From Franconibacter pulveris DSM 19144 (GTDB lineage Bacteria; Pseudomonadota; Gammaproteobacteria; Enterobacterales; Enterobacteriaceae): a stretch of DNA of 64,000 bases. A program made the position numbers and the translations under genes. Shown here piece after piece: positions 17,541-25,996 of this stretch (the stretch's first letter is position 1; each line of letters starts with the position of its first letter). The notes under the pieces are model-generated. The model did not search any database. It saw only the letters and a program-made list of their open reading frames with translations, and was not told where the DNA came from. The stretch lies in assembly GCA_000621185.1 (NCBI GenBank), contig KK211223.1, positions 269,077 through 333,076 on the forward strand. Direction: 5' to 3'.

Positions 17541-18143
17541 TTAACGAGGATTCAATGTCGCCGCTGGCCCACTTTCAGGCACCAGTCTGAAGGCGCGATA
17601 ATAATTTTGGGAATGGATGGCCGCCAACGGAGAGAGTTCGTGTCCGCTATAGGTTCCCGGATAAAACATCAACAAGGGGGTAAAACCCATCACGTCCTGC
17701 AAGGCGCTCATTAACTCATGCCCACGAACGAGCGGCCAGGCATTACCCATGCCTGTCAGAATGACAAATTTTTGGTTCTGAAGATCGACCTTTTTTGCTA
17801 TGTAATCTGCGATCTTCTTTTGGTTCAACAGACCAACGAGTTGCTTTTTGAGCGCTTCGGTACCAACTTTCACTTCTTGCTGGCAGACGCGCTCAAATAA
17901 CCCACGTTCAGTGAGCATGTCGATAATGATTTGAAAGATGTTGAGGTGCGCGAACTTGTAATCCTTTTCCAGATTACGGAACAGATATTTCAGATGTTCA
18001 CGCACCTGCAGCTCATTCTGAGCAGGATAATCAAAAATCCAAAAACCAATCTCATTACCGGAGCCGTGATTTTTGAGGAAGCGTCCTTCACTAATGCGAC
18101 TCTGAACCTGTGACAGGCGGTATTCAAGCACGGGGTCGATCAC
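17541..18143 (-). CDS. brxB: BREX protein BrxB (DUF1788)
   Basis: The 200-residue product matches the small BrxB component of type I BREX in size, position and sequence (for example RGHELMSALQDVMGFTPLLM and MFYPGTYSGHELSPL). BrxB is required for BREX methylation and defence, but its molecular role is not well defined. No membrane segment or catalytic motif is obvious. Its ATG overlaps the brxA stop by 4 bases, indicating translational coupling. brxC begins 11 bases downstream. Confidence 0.93.
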   Translation of the reverse strand: MIDPVLEYRLSQVQSRISEGRFLKNHGSGNEIGFWIFDYPAQNELQVREHLKYLFRNLEKDYKFAHLNIFQIIIDMLTERGLFERVCQQEVKVGTEALKKQLVGLLNQKKIADYIAKKVDLQNQKFVILTGMGNAWPLVRGHELMSALQDVMGFTPLLMFYPGTYSGHELSPLAAIHSQNYYRAFRLVPESGPAATLNPR

Positions 18144-18742
18144 CGTTGTCCCTCCAGAATAGAAACCAATTCCTGTTGCCCAAGGCGCTGCAAGGTTGCC
18201 TGGGTTCCTGGTAAAAGGAAGACTGACTGCAAATTACGCCGACGCGGTGTATCCAGATAACCCGCTTCAGCCAGCGCTTTGATCAGGTTGTTACCCATTT
18301 TTTTGATGGACGAATCAGAGTAACTGGTGAGCACGGGGTGCTGACGAAGATGGCTGGTCACGAACTCATCCCAGCTATCCATAGGGAGCTTTTCTTTAAA
18401 CTGTCTGCGCAGGTCGTTCACCACTTCAGTAAGGAAGTCTTTAACAACCGGTGAATGGAGGACCAGAGCGACAAACAGCAATTGCTGACGCTCGCGCTCG
18501 CTTCCTTCCGCAATAAGTGACCATGCGGCGTTATCAAGCATATTCAGGCGTAGTCTTATCGTTGTGGCATAGCGCTTCGCCGTATTGGCAGAGGAAGCCT
18601 GGAGAATGTTATGACCAACGATCTGCTCTTGCCAGGTCTGTTCATCGGGGTCTGTAAGCATGAGCTCAGCGATGATTCGACTTTCCCTGCTCATCAGCGG
18701 CCCGCCTAACAGGTCTCCAATCCATGTCTTGTCGTTTTTCAT
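18140..18742 (-). CDS. brxA: BREX protein BrxA (DUF1819)
   Basis: BrxA is a small DNA-binding helical protein at the head of type I BREX operons. I place the start at the ATG at 18742 (MKNDKTWIGDLLGGPLMSRE), giving 200 residues, the family length. A longer frame from 18922 would add 60 residues of low-complexity sequence with no family character. A GAGGG lies 10 bases upstream of the chosen ATG. The body (MLTDPDEQTWQEQIVGHNIL, ERERQQLLFVALVLHSPVVK) is very close to E. coli BrxA. The stop overlaps brxB by 4 bases. No brxR (WYL-type regulator) gene lies upstream, where type I operons often have one. Confidence 0.94.
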   Translation of the reverse strand: MKNDKTWIGDLLGGPLMSRESRIIAELMLTDPDEQTWQEQIVGHNILQASSANTAKRYATTIRLRLNMLDNAAWSLIAEGSERERQQLLFVALVLHSPVVKDFLTEVVNDLRRQFKEKLPMDSWDEFVTSHLRQHPVLTSYSDSSIKKMGNNLIKALAEAGYLDTPRRRNLQSVFLLPGTQATLQRLGQQELVSILEGQR

Positions 18743-19361
18743 CGTGATTACTACCCTCTGAGGACTACTATGCAGCTCGCAAAAAACAAACGATGATTGT
18801 AATGGGGGAAGGAGCGGGATGCTATGAGAAAAGGCATGTTGTGAGAAGGTCCGGCCTGACTGGGGGTTTAGTACTTTTTTGGATCCTTTTACATATGACT
18901 GCGAAGTGAAAGATGCAAGCATTCCTTACATCCCGGGTAACGCCTATGCGGTTTATGATGACTCTGAAAAATGCCTGAATATTTTTAAGTAGCTTGGGCT
19001 TAAACAGTTCAATAAAGTAATCTTCAACCTGGAAATGAAAATACAGCCCTGATTTACTGTATAAGCTTATAGTAACCCACCGGGAATTTAACCTCCTGAA
19101 TTATTGTAATGATATACATCAATTCCAAAAAACACCATAATTAATGATTATAAAAATATGGCATAAATGTTTCAGTATCGAACATTACATCTTTTTTTGT
19201 GTAAAAAAGGTTATGTCTTGAACGGTTTTTGATGGAAACTATTACTATAGAAATGAATGATGTATTGTTGCAGCGCAGTTTATGATTTGACTTGTAAATA
19301 CGTTCGTGCCTAACTTATAGCCCAACAACTACTCAGCATATTGGCGCAAACTGAGGCAGAA
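18743..19361. other. Intergenic region between brxA and the TIR gene
   Basis: This divergent 0.6-kb region must hold promoters for the BREX operon and for the TIR gene. From about 19000 it is very AT-rich. On the plus strand an open frame without a start reads FLDPFTYDCEVKDASIPYIP then GNAYAVYDDSEKCLNIFK and stops with TAG at 18990-18992; it looks like the tail of a deleted gene. I saw no convincing -35/-10 pair and no brxR gene. Confidence 0.55.
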
Positions 19362-20171
19362 ATGGCAACCGATTTTTTATATATGTTTGAATGCGATTAC
19401 GGAGCCAGAACTCGTGAAAAGCAATTCATAAAAGATATCTTGAACCATTTTGATAAAGATTATGCGACAATGGTCGGCCTCGTAGTTAATAACAATCCCT
19501 ATTGCTTCTCTTTTTATGTGGTTGTGAATTTGCAAAAAGACCCTGTTTACTTTGAAGAATGGCTTCGCAATAACTATCCCAGTAAGATTAAAAGACATAA
19601 TATGTTCACAAAGGATATTTATACATATAACGTTACTACCTTAATTGATGCAGATATGGTTGACGTATTGGTAACTGAAGAAGGTAATGGATTTCCTTTT
19701 ATTTACCCCGAAAGAGAGTATTTTGAAGAAAAGCATCCCCAATACAGAGATATTATGAAAAGAGATTCTAAAGTCTTTATTAGCCATTCGTCTAAAGATA
19801 AAAATAGTATCGTAAACCCCTTAAATGCATATTTGCAGGGCAATGATATTGCTACATGGTTGGATAGTTATGAAATCGATTATGGTGATAATATCTTTCT
19901 AAAGGTTAACGAAGGTATTCAGCAGGCTGACGTTGGTTTATTTATCCTTACCGATAATTTCTTTGATAGCCAAAGTGGTTGGCCTCTCGCTGAATTTTCA
20001 ACTTTCTTCATGAGCTTAATGAAATCTAACAAAAAGGTGCTAATGCTTGACGCGGGTGTATCGCCCGATAAGATGCTTGAAATGATGAAGGCTTATAAAT
20101 ATATCAGCTGGAACAACGGAGCCGGTTTGCCTGAAGTTGCAAATGCAATCAACAGGATCATTACTAAATAA
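19362..20171 (+). CDS. TIR-domain protein, candidate NAD-consuming defence effector
   Basis: The 269-residue protein has an unrecognised N-terminal domain (about 1-130, mixed alpha/beta, beginning MATDFLYMFECDYGARTREK) and a C-terminal TIR domain (about 137-260). TIR landmarks are visible: the first strand SKVFISHSSKDK, then ATWLDSYEIDYGD, then GWPLAEFS with Glu211 at the position of the catalytic glutamate of bacterial TIR NADases. I chose ATG 19362 because GAGG lies 5 bases upstream; a TTG at 19341 would add 7 residues. GC is much lower than in surrounding genes. It is divergent from brxA and ends about 90 bases before the Nlp-like gene's terminator. A role in abortive anti-phage defence is inferred from the domain and the neighbourhood. 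Confidence 0.8.
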   Translation: MATDFLYMFECDYGARTREKQFIKDILNHFDKDYATMVGLVVNNNPYCFSFYVVVNLQKDPVYFEEWLRNNYPSKIKRHNMFTKDIYTYNVTTLIDADMVDVLVTEEGNGFPFIYPEREYFEEKHPQYRDIMKRDSKVFISHSSKDKNSIVNPLNAYLQGNDIATWLDSYEIDYGDNIFLKVNEGIQQADVGLFILTDNFFDSQSGWPLAEFSTFFMSLMKSNKKVLMLDAGVSPDKMLEMMKAYKYISWNNGAGLPEVANAINRIITK

Positions 20172-20261
20172 AGCGGTAAGGGTTCCATTCTTCATAAGCC
20201 TCTCGTAAGGCTTATTACATCGTATAGTTGCAAGATGCTTCTGTAAAAGCTCATTACTTTT

Positions 20262-20287
20262 ATAAAAAGACGCCCCTCCGGGCGTCT
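20262..20287 (-). terminator. Terminator of the Nlp-like gene
   Basis: An 8-bp stem (20268-20275 with 20280-20287) and a CTCC loop are followed on the minus strand by a T run (TTTTTAT), 13 bases after the Nlp-like stop codon. Confidence 0.8.
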
Positions 20288-20300
20288 CAACCTTCACTCC

Positions 20301-20552
20301 TCAACCCCTCCGCCGTATCAACACACTTCGCTCCACCATAACCCCGTCCTTGAAATACCGGCTCGGCCATATCACTGAAGGATGAACACCCACCGCCTCG
20401 GCAATCAAATATTCCCCTTTCGGCCACGGGCGGGTAAGCGCGTTGGCGAGCGTTGATGAACCCAGCCCGGCAGCGCGTGAAAGCGCGGCGAGTGAAGTGC
20501 CTTTTTTGCGAAGCGCGGCGATGATGTCGGCCTGGTGCCAGTCGTTTGTCAT
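20301..20552 (-). CDS. Nlp/SfsB/Ner-like helix-turn-helix regulator
   Basis: The 83-residue product is a compact DNA-binding protein of the Ner/Nlp (SfsB) type. It has a helix-turn-helix around residues 20-40 (SLAALSRAAGLGSSTLANAL) followed by the family's RPWPKGEYLIAEAVGVHPS segment. The start ATG at 20552 is preceded by a strong AGGAGGG. Family members are prophage repressors (Ner) or cellular regulators, and the target here is unknown. It forms its own transcription unit, convergent with the TIR gene and divergent from the M20 amidohydrolase gene. Confidence 0.85.
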   Translation of the reverse strand: MTNDWHQADIIAALRKKGTSLAALSRAAGLGSSTLANALTRPWPKGEYLIAEAVGVHPSVIWPSRYFKDGVMVERSVLIRRRG

Positions 20553-20914
20553 GATTCCCTCCTGACGTTATTGCGTTAAACATTACGTTACCTCGCTAAT
20601 GCTACGCCGCCCGAAGTGCGCCAGATACTACGTGTTTCGTAGCGCCTCTTCATGTGCAGGTTAATTCGACATAATGCCTATAATTGAAAATTACGGCTGA
20701 TTTTATGTGTGCCTGAAGATAATAAAATAAATAAAGATGCTCTGCGCAGAATTAAATAAAATTCTCTCATAACTGCAATAGTTGAATGGTCACTCGCTGT
20801 AATTAATAAATGAAATCAAACAACGCCTCGTCATAAGAAATCCTGCTTGCATAAAAACCTCTTCCCGATAAGTTAATTAGCGCGCTAAAAAATAAATCCA
20901 GCCGGAGACCCCGC
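20553..20914. other. Intergenic region before the M20 amidohydrolase gene
   Basis: This 0.36-kb region separates divergent genes and must carry both promoters. It becomes AT-rich after 20690. A 12-bp perfect palindrome (ttagcgcgctaa) at 20877-20888 lies 26 bases before the amidohydrolase start and could be an operator. No reading frame or RNA gene was recognised. Confidence 0.5.
20877..20888. promoter_or_regulatory. 12-bp palindrome, possible operator
   Basis: The sequence ttagcgcgctaa is perfectly palindromic and lies just upstream of the ribosome binding site (GGAG) of the M20 amidohydrolase gene. A regulator-binding role is only a suggestion. Confidence 0.3.
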
Positions 20915-22093
20915 ATGACCGATTTCGTTATTCCAGAAATAAAAGCGTCTGAAGATGAAATGATTGCCATCCGTCATCATCTGCACGCTCACCCAGAATT
21001 AAGTCTGGAAGAGTTTCACACCAGCGAACTGGTCGCCGGTAAGCTTGAAGAGTGGGGCTATCAGGTCACCCGCGGCCTTGGCAAAACTGGCGTCGTCGGG
21101 TCGATTACCAAAGGCAATTCCGGCAAGTCCATCGGCCTGCGGGCAGATATGGACGCGCTGCCGATATTCGAATCCACCAACCTGCCGTGGGCCAGCACCT
21201 CGCCTGGCAAAATGCACGCCTGCGGCCACGACGGCCACACCACCATCCTGCTGGCCGCCGCCAAATACATCGCGTCGCCCGCCTGCCAGTTTAACGGCAC
21301 CGTGCACCTGATCTTCCAGCCTGCGGAAGAGGCCATCGGCGGGGCGGATCTCATGATCAAAGACGGCCTGTTCGAGCGCTTCCCGTGCGACTGCGTCTTC
21401 GGCCTGCACAATATGCCCGGCCTGCCGGTCGGCAAGTTCGGCTTCTATGCCGGCAACTTTATGGCCTCTGCGGATACGGTGAAGCTCACCGTGAACGGCT
21501 ACGGCGGCCACGGCGCGCATCCGGACCGCACGGTAGACCCGATAGTCACCGGCGCGGCCATCATTATGGCGCTGCAAAGCATCGTCTCGCGCAACGTCAC
21601 GCCGGGCGAGACGGCCATCGTCACCGTCGGCACCTTCCAGTCCGGCATCGCCTCGAACGTCATCCCGGAAAGCGCGGTCATGGAGCTCACGGTTCGCGCC
21701 ATGAAGCCAGACGTGCGCAACCTGCTCATCAAACGCATCCAGGAAATCGCCGAGCTCACCGCCAAAAGCTATGGCGCGACGTGCGATGTGGAGGTGTACG
21801 ACTCCTACCCGGTGCTGATTAACCGCGATGAAGAGACGGCGTACGCCCGCGCGCTGGCGGTGGAGGTGTTCGGCGCCGACGCGGTGCTGGATGAAATCCA
21901 CCCCTCTACGGGAAGTGAAGATTTTGCCTTCATGCTGGAAAAACGCCCCGGCACTTATTTCCTGCTGGGCAATGGCGAAAAAGGGGAGAAGGGCGGCTGC
22001 ATGGTCCACAACCCGGGCTACGACTTTAACGATGAAATCATCTCCACCGGCGCCTCCTTTTTCTCGCGCCTGGTTGAATCTTACTGCCGCTAA
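20915..22093 (+). CDS. M20-family amidohydrolase (hippurate hydrolase-like)
   Basis: The 392-residue enzyme belongs to the M20D amidohydrolases, which split N-acyl amino acids with a binuclear metal centre. Visible landmarks are the N-terminal IRHHLHAHPELSLEEFHTSE, GLRADMDALPI, the metal-binding HACGHDGHT, FQPAEEAIGGA with the catalytic Glu, and the C-terminal STGSEDFAFML. Length is normal and there is no signal peptide, so it is cytoplasmic. A periplasmic amino-acid-type binding protein follows after 14 bases. The pair probably imports and deacylates a conjugated amino acid; the true substrate cannot be read from the sequence. Confidence 0.9.
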   Translation: MTDFVIPEIKASEDEMIAIRHHLHAHPELSLEEFHTSELVAGKLEEWGYQVTRGLGKTGVVGSITKGNSGKSIGLRADMDALPIFESTNLPWASTSPGKMHACGHDGHTTILLAAAKYIASPACQFNGTVHLIFQPAEEAIGGADLMIKDGLFERFPCDCVFGLHNMPGLPVGKFGFYAGNFMASADTVKLTVNGYGGHGAHPDRTVDPIVTGAAIIMALQSIVSRNVTPGETAIVTVGTFQSGIASNVIPESAVMELTVRAMKPDVRNLLIKRIQEIAELTAKSYGATCDVEVYDSYPVLINRDEETAYARALAVEVFGADAVLDEIHPSTGSEDFAFMLEKRPGTYFLLGNGEKGEKGGCMVHNPGYDFNDEIISTGASFFSRLVESYCR

Positions 22094-22107
22094 TACAGGA
22101 TGTTGCT

Positions 22108-22884
22108 ATGAAAACGTTTATGCTGCCGCTGCTCGCGCTGTTAATCAGCGCGCCCACGCTTGCGAATAATATTAAAGAGATTCGTTTTGGGGTGGACCCG
22201 ACCTTCGCGCCGTTTGAATCGAAAGATATCGACGGCAAGGTGATCGGTTTCGATGTCGATTTAGGCAACGCCATTTGCCAGAAGCTGCAGGCGAAATGCG
22301 TCTGGGTGGAAAATAACTTCGACGGTATTATTCCGGCGCTGAAGGCGCGTAAGTTCGACGCCATTCTCTCCGGCATGTACGTCACCGATAAGCGCAAAGA
22401 GCAAATCGATTTCTCTAACAAGCTTTATAACGGCCCGGTATTTTTAGTGGCGCGCAAGGGCGCGTTTACCGCGCCGGATGTGAAAGTGCTGAAAGGCAAA
22501 ACCATCGGCGTGGAGCAGGGCTCCGCCCAGGAAACCTATGCCAATAAATACTGGCGCAACGCGGGCGTGAACGTGGTGGCCTACCAGGGCGCGGACCGTG
22601 TGATTCAGGACCTGGAGTCCGGGCGTATCGACGGCGCCGTGCTCTCGGGCGTGATGGCGGAATACAGCTTCCTGAAAAAGCCGCAGGGGAAAGATTACGC
22701 ATTCGTGGGCGGCGCGCTGCAGGATAACGACCTGTTCGGCGCGGGCGCGGCGATTGGCCTGCGTAAAGACGACGCCGCGCTTCGCGAGGCGATTAACGGC
22801 GCCATTGCCGAGATCCTGGCGGACGGCACTTATAAAAAGCTGGCCTCGCAATATTTCAGCTTCGATATTTATTCCGGCGCGTAA
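22108..22884 (+). CDS. Periplasmic polar amino acid-type solute-binding protein
   Basis: The 258-residue product has a Sec signal peptide (MKTFMLPLLALLISAPTLA) and a family-3 solute-binding fold like HisJ/ArgT: KEIRFGVDPTFAPFESKDID, then GFDVDLGNAICQKLQAKCVW, then DAILSGMYVTDKRKEQIDFS. It starts 14 bases after the M20 amidohydrolase and should be co-transcribed. No cognate permease or ATPase is adjacent, so it probably feeds a transporter encoded elsewhere. A GC-rich stem-loop follows the stop at about 22894-22911. Confidence 0.88.
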   Translation: MKTFMLPLLALLISAPTLANNIKEIRFGVDPTFAPFESKDIDGKVIGFDVDLGNAICQKLQAKCVWVENNFDGIIPALKARKFDAILSGMYVTDKRKEQIDFSNKLYNGPVFLVARKGAFTAPDVKVLKGKTIGVEQGSAQETYANKYWRNAGVNVVAYQGADRVIQDLESGRIDGAVLSGVMAEYSFLKKPQGKDYAFVGGALQDNDLFGAGAAIGLRKDDAALREAINGAIAEILADGTYKKLASQYFSFDIYSGA

Positions 22885-22992
22885 TGGCATCAGGCGGCCT
22901 TACGGGCCGCTTATTCCCCTCCCTGAATTGATGAATGTCGCTCTCCCTCCGCTTGCTTTACACTTCCCGTAACTGAATAAAAGGAATAACAG

Positions 22993-24030
22993 ATGGCGGG
23001 TTACTGGAAAGATCTTCTCGACAGAGACAACAGCTGGCAGGGGCTGGAATTTACGATTCAGGATAACCCCGCCACGGGGCTCGCCATGGAGATGCTGAGC
23101 GGCCACTATGGCCGGATGGCGCTCACCGCCCACGGCACGCCGCTGTTCTGGGCATCGGTGCTGGAAGACCACTCCGGCGTCTGGCTGGTGTTCAATAGTG
23201 ATAACCCTTGCGCGCAGGCGCTGCTGCCGCCCGTGACGTCGGCGGATGTCGAAGCCGTCAAAAAAGCGGGGCAGGAGGCCTGGCTTGCGCAGTGGTGCCG
23301 CTACTTCACGCAGCGCCTGATAGACTCCCCCACCGCGCTGCTGCCCGCCCGGCGCTGGCTGCTGCGTCCGATGACGCAGGTGAAGCCCACCGCGCCTTAT
23401 GTGGTAAACACCTCGTTGCCGCTGGCGCAGTGGCGTTTTAACTCGCCCGCCAGCAGCCAGCACATATGGTGCGACTGGACGCTCTACGGCGAAGACTTTC
23501 CGGATCTGACCAAACCTGAAAAGGTGAAGCTGGTGGACTGGTGGTGGGGCGGCAACCTGCTGTTGGGGCGCTACGCCATTACGCCTGAAGCGGGGCGGCT
23601 GAAGTGGTGGCGCAAGAAGTGCCGCGAAGGGGCGCTGCCGCCGGTGTTGGTCTGGTATATCGCGGGCCTCGCGTCGTTCGTGGTGCTGGACGGCCATTAC
23701 CGCTTGCAGGCGGCGATAGAAGAGGGCATCCCGCCCGATTTCCTGGTGTTGAGCGAACTGGGCGAGCACAACTACCCGCTCGACCCGGAGCATGAGGCGC
23801 GCATCCTGCGCTCGCTCGAGATGCAGCAGCGTAAAAACCCGCAGTACAACGTCGACGGCATCAACCAGACGCTGATGAACCTCTACGACAACCGCTACTT
23901 CTACGCCCCCACCCACAGCCGCGCCATTTTAGGCAACGGCGACGCCTGGGCGCGGGAAGTGACCGCCTACCTGCAAAAGCACAATCTTGCGGATGACTAT
24001 CTGGAGAAGATCTTAACGCGGCAGGAATAA
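22993..24030 (+). CDS. Uncharacterised protein with a ParB-like motif
   Basis: I do not recognise this 345-residue cytoplasmic protein by name. It is rich in Trp and has no signal peptide or membrane segment. Around residues 230-250 it reads ASFVVLDGHYRLQAAIEEGI, which resembles the Asp-Gly-His-x-Arg motif of ParB/Srx-fold (sulfiredoxin-like) domains. The N-terminal part (KDLLDRDNSWQGLEFTIQDN, MEMLSGHYGRMALTAHGTPL) looks like a separate small domain. The start has AAGGAATAACAG before the ATG. It stands alone between a binding-protein gene and a bidirectional terminator. Codon use is like the core genes, so a recent origin is unlikely. Confidence 0.75.
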   Translation: MAGYWKDLLDRDNSWQGLEFTIQDNPATGLAMEMLSGHYGRMALTAHGTPLFWASVLEDHSGVWLVFNSDNPCAQALLPPVTSADVEAVKKAGQEAWLAQWCRYFTQRLIDSPTALLPARRWLLRPMTQVKPTAPYVVNTSLPLAQWRFNSPASSQHIWCDWTLYGEDFPDLTKPEKVKLVDWWWGGNLLLGRYAITPEAGRLKWWRKKCREGALPPVLVWYIAGLASFVVLDGHYRLQAAIEEGIPPDFLVLSELGEHNYPLDPEHEARILRSLEMQQRKNPQYNVDGINQTLMNLYDNRYFYAPTHSRAILGNGDAWAREVTAYLQKHNLADDYLEKILTRQE

Positions 24031-24033
24031 GCA

Positions 24034-24057
24034 AAAGCCAGCATCGCTGGCTTTTTA
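24034..24057. terminator. Bidirectional terminator
   Basis: A 9-bp stem (24034-24042 with 24046-24054) with flanking A and T runs lies between two convergent genes, the ParB-like protein (plus) and the sugar ABC permease (minus). Confidence 0.85.
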
Positions 24058-24074
24058 TGGTGGATTTGCTTCTC

Positions 24075-25028
24075 TTAAACCCGCTCCAGCCCCAGCATCC
24101 CTCTCGCCTGAATAAAGCAGAGCAGCAGTATCCCCCACAGCGCCATGGTCAGGTACGGGCTGATGCCGAGGATGTTGAAACCGCTCTCGATGGTTTGCAG
24201 CAGAAACAGCGCCAGCACCATGCCGACGATGCGCCCGGTGCCGCCATCCGGGTTCACCCCGCCAAGCACCGCGGCGAGAATCGAAACCAGCAGGTAAGAT
24301 TCGCCATACGACGCTTTCGCGGAGTTAAGCTTCGACATCATCAGAAACGCCGCCACGCAGCAGAGCAGGGCGGAGATGACATAAACCCAAATCAGCACGC
24401 GGCGGGTGTTAATGCCCGAGTACCAGGTAGCGCGCTCGTTGGCGCCAATCAGGTAGATGGCGCGCCCGAGCGGGCTTTTCTCAAGGAGCACCCACAGCCC
24501 CAGCGCCACCACTGCGAACAGCCACATCGGCAGCGGGATGCCGAACCACTGCGCGCCGTTCAGCCACAGCACCCAGGCGGGGTAGTTGGCGATGGCGCTG
24601 CCGCCGGTTATCAGGATATTCACCCCCTTCAGCAGCGTCATCATCCCAAGCGTCGCCAGAATCGGCGATACGCGAATGCCTGCAATCAACACACCGTTGC
24701 AAAGCCCAATGATCACCGCCGCGCCTGCGCCCGCCAGCAGGGTGGTGATGGCGGTGCCAACGCCCGGCGGATAGCTGGTGGCGACCCACGCCATCACCAG
24801 CGAGCAGGCGTTGGCCGTGGCGATAATCGACAGGTTAATGCCGCCGCACAGCATGGTCACCGCCATCGCCAGCGCCAGAATGCCCAGCACCGGCATCTGC
24901 GAGGCGATGGACTGAAAGTTGCTGGCGGACCAGAAAACATCCGGCATGGTGATGCTGAAGGCAATCACCACCAGCACCAGCAGGCCAATCAGGTAAGTTT
25001 CAACGTTATTACGCCACGATCGCTTCAT
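24075..25028 (-). CDS. Sugar/AI-2-type ABC transporter permease, second subunit
   Basis: The 317-residue membrane protein belongs to the RbsC/LsrD-type permeases (BPD_transp_2), with about 8-10 hydrophobic segments and the family loop GANERATWYSGINTRRVLIW. I chose the ATG at 25028 because it overlaps the stop of the upstream permease by 4 bases (ATGA), the pattern expected in these operons; a start at 25058 would add 10 residues. It is the last gene of a binding protein-ATPase-permease-permease operon and ends at a bidirectional terminator. Confidence 0.88.
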   Translation of the reverse strand: MKRSWRNNVETYLIGLLVLVVIAFSITMPDVFWSASNFQSIASQMPVLGILALAMAVTMLCGGINLSIIATANACSLVMAWVATSYPPGVGTAITTLLAGAGAAVIIGLCNGVLIAGIRVSPILATLGMMTLLKGVNILITGGSAIANYPAWVLWLNGAQWFGIPLPMWLFAVVALGLWVLLEKSPLGRAIYLIGANERATWYSGINTRRVLIWVYVISALLCCVAAFLMMSKLNSAKASYGESYLLVSILAAVLGGVNPDGGTGRIVGMVLALFLLQTIESGFNILGISPYLTMALWGILLLCFIQARGMLGLERV

Positions 25029-25996
25029 AACAGGCTCCGGTTCTGATGCTGGCTCCATGCGGTGGCGCTGATGCTAAAGACGATGATCGCGCCGGTAATC
25101 AGCGTCTGCCAGTAGGAAGAGACGCCAAGCAGGTTGAGGCCGTTCTGCATCACGGCGAGCAGCACCACCCCCAGCAGCGTGCCGGTGAGGGTGCCGCGCC
25201 CGCCAATCAGGCTGGTGCCGCCGAGCACCACCGCCGCCAGCACCGTCAGCTCGTAGCCGAGCAGCGAATCGGGCGCCACGGTCATCACCGTCCACGACTG
25301 CACCACCCCGGCCGCGCCGGACATCAGCCCCATGTAGCCGTAAACGAAGAGCTGCAGCTTCAGCACGCTAAAGCCGATGCGGCTCGCGGACTCCCGGTTG
25401 CCGCCCATGGCGTAAATCTGGCGGCCCACGGCGGTGAAGTTCATGATAAAGGCAGTCAGCAGCACCACCGCAATCATGGCGATAAGCGGCAGCCCCAGCC
25501 CGTAGTCGTAGCCGTCCGCGTCGGTGAACTTAAACAGCATGATCCCCTGCTCAAACCAGGGCGGGAAGTCATACAGCCACACCCCTTTGCTGAACCACAG
25601 CAGCAGCCCGTAAAAGATGTTCAGCGTCGAGATGGTGATGATGATGGAAGGCACCCGCAGGCGGTTCACCAGCAGCGCGTTAATAAGCCCGAGCAGCACG
25701 CCAATGCCGCCCGCTATCACAAACGCCACGGCGAAGTTGCCGCCAATCTTCTGCAACAGCAGCACCATGCCGTACTGGGCGATGATGGTCATGGCGGGGA
25801 AGGAGATGTCGATGCCGCCGGAAATGAGCACCACAAACAGCCCGCACGCCAGTATGGTCAGCATCGCGTAGTTGTTAACCAGATCATAAAGGTTGCCGAA
25901 GGTCAGAAACTCATCGGTGCGCCAGGCGAGCGCGGCGAACAGGATGACGATAAGCAACGCCAGCCAGACTTCATGCCTTTTTCTCAGTTCAGCCAT
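25025..25996 (-). CDS. Sugar/AI-2-type ABC transporter permease, first subunit
   Basis: This 323-residue RbsC/LsrC-like permease has the typical alternation of hydrophobic helices. Landmarks are VVLISGGIDISFPAMTIIAQ near the N-terminus, the cytoplasmic loop AMGGNRESASRIGFSVLKLQ and a C-terminal GGRGTLTGTLLGVVLLAVMQ. It overlaps the ATPase gene by 8 bases and the second permease by 4, so the transporter is a heterodimeric-permease type as in the Lsr and rhamnose systems. Confidence 0.9.
   Translation of the reverse strand: MAELRKRHEVWLALLIVILFAALAWRTDEFLTFGNLYDLVNNYAMLTILACGLFVVLISGGIDISFPAMTIIAQYGMVLLLQKIGGNFAVAFVIAGGIGVLLGLINALLVNRLRVPSIIITISTLNIFYGLLLWFSKGVWLYDFPPWFEQGIMLFKFTDADGYDYGLGLPLIAMIAVVLLTAFIMNFTAVGRQIYAMGGNRESASRIGFSVLKLQLFVYGYMGLMSGAAGVVQSWTVMTVAPDSLLGYELTVLAAVVLGGTSLIGGRGTLTGTLLGVVLLAVMQNGLNLLGVSSYWQTLITGAIIVFSISATAWSQHQNRSLL

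Noticed and set aside
18743-18922. 60-residue N-terminal extension of BrxA
   Set aside because: Known BrxA proteins start at the internal Met at 18742; the extension is low-complexity and lies in the promoter region.
20999-22009. Long open frame of 336 codons antisense to the M20 amidohydrolase
   Set aside because: GC-rich shadow rich in His, Arg, Ala and Gly; the plus-strand enzyme explains the region fully.
22900-23916. 338-codon minus-strand frame over the ParB-like gene
   Set aside because: Val/Arg/Gln-rich shadow; the plus-strand frame has a Shine-Dalgarno and core-like codon use.
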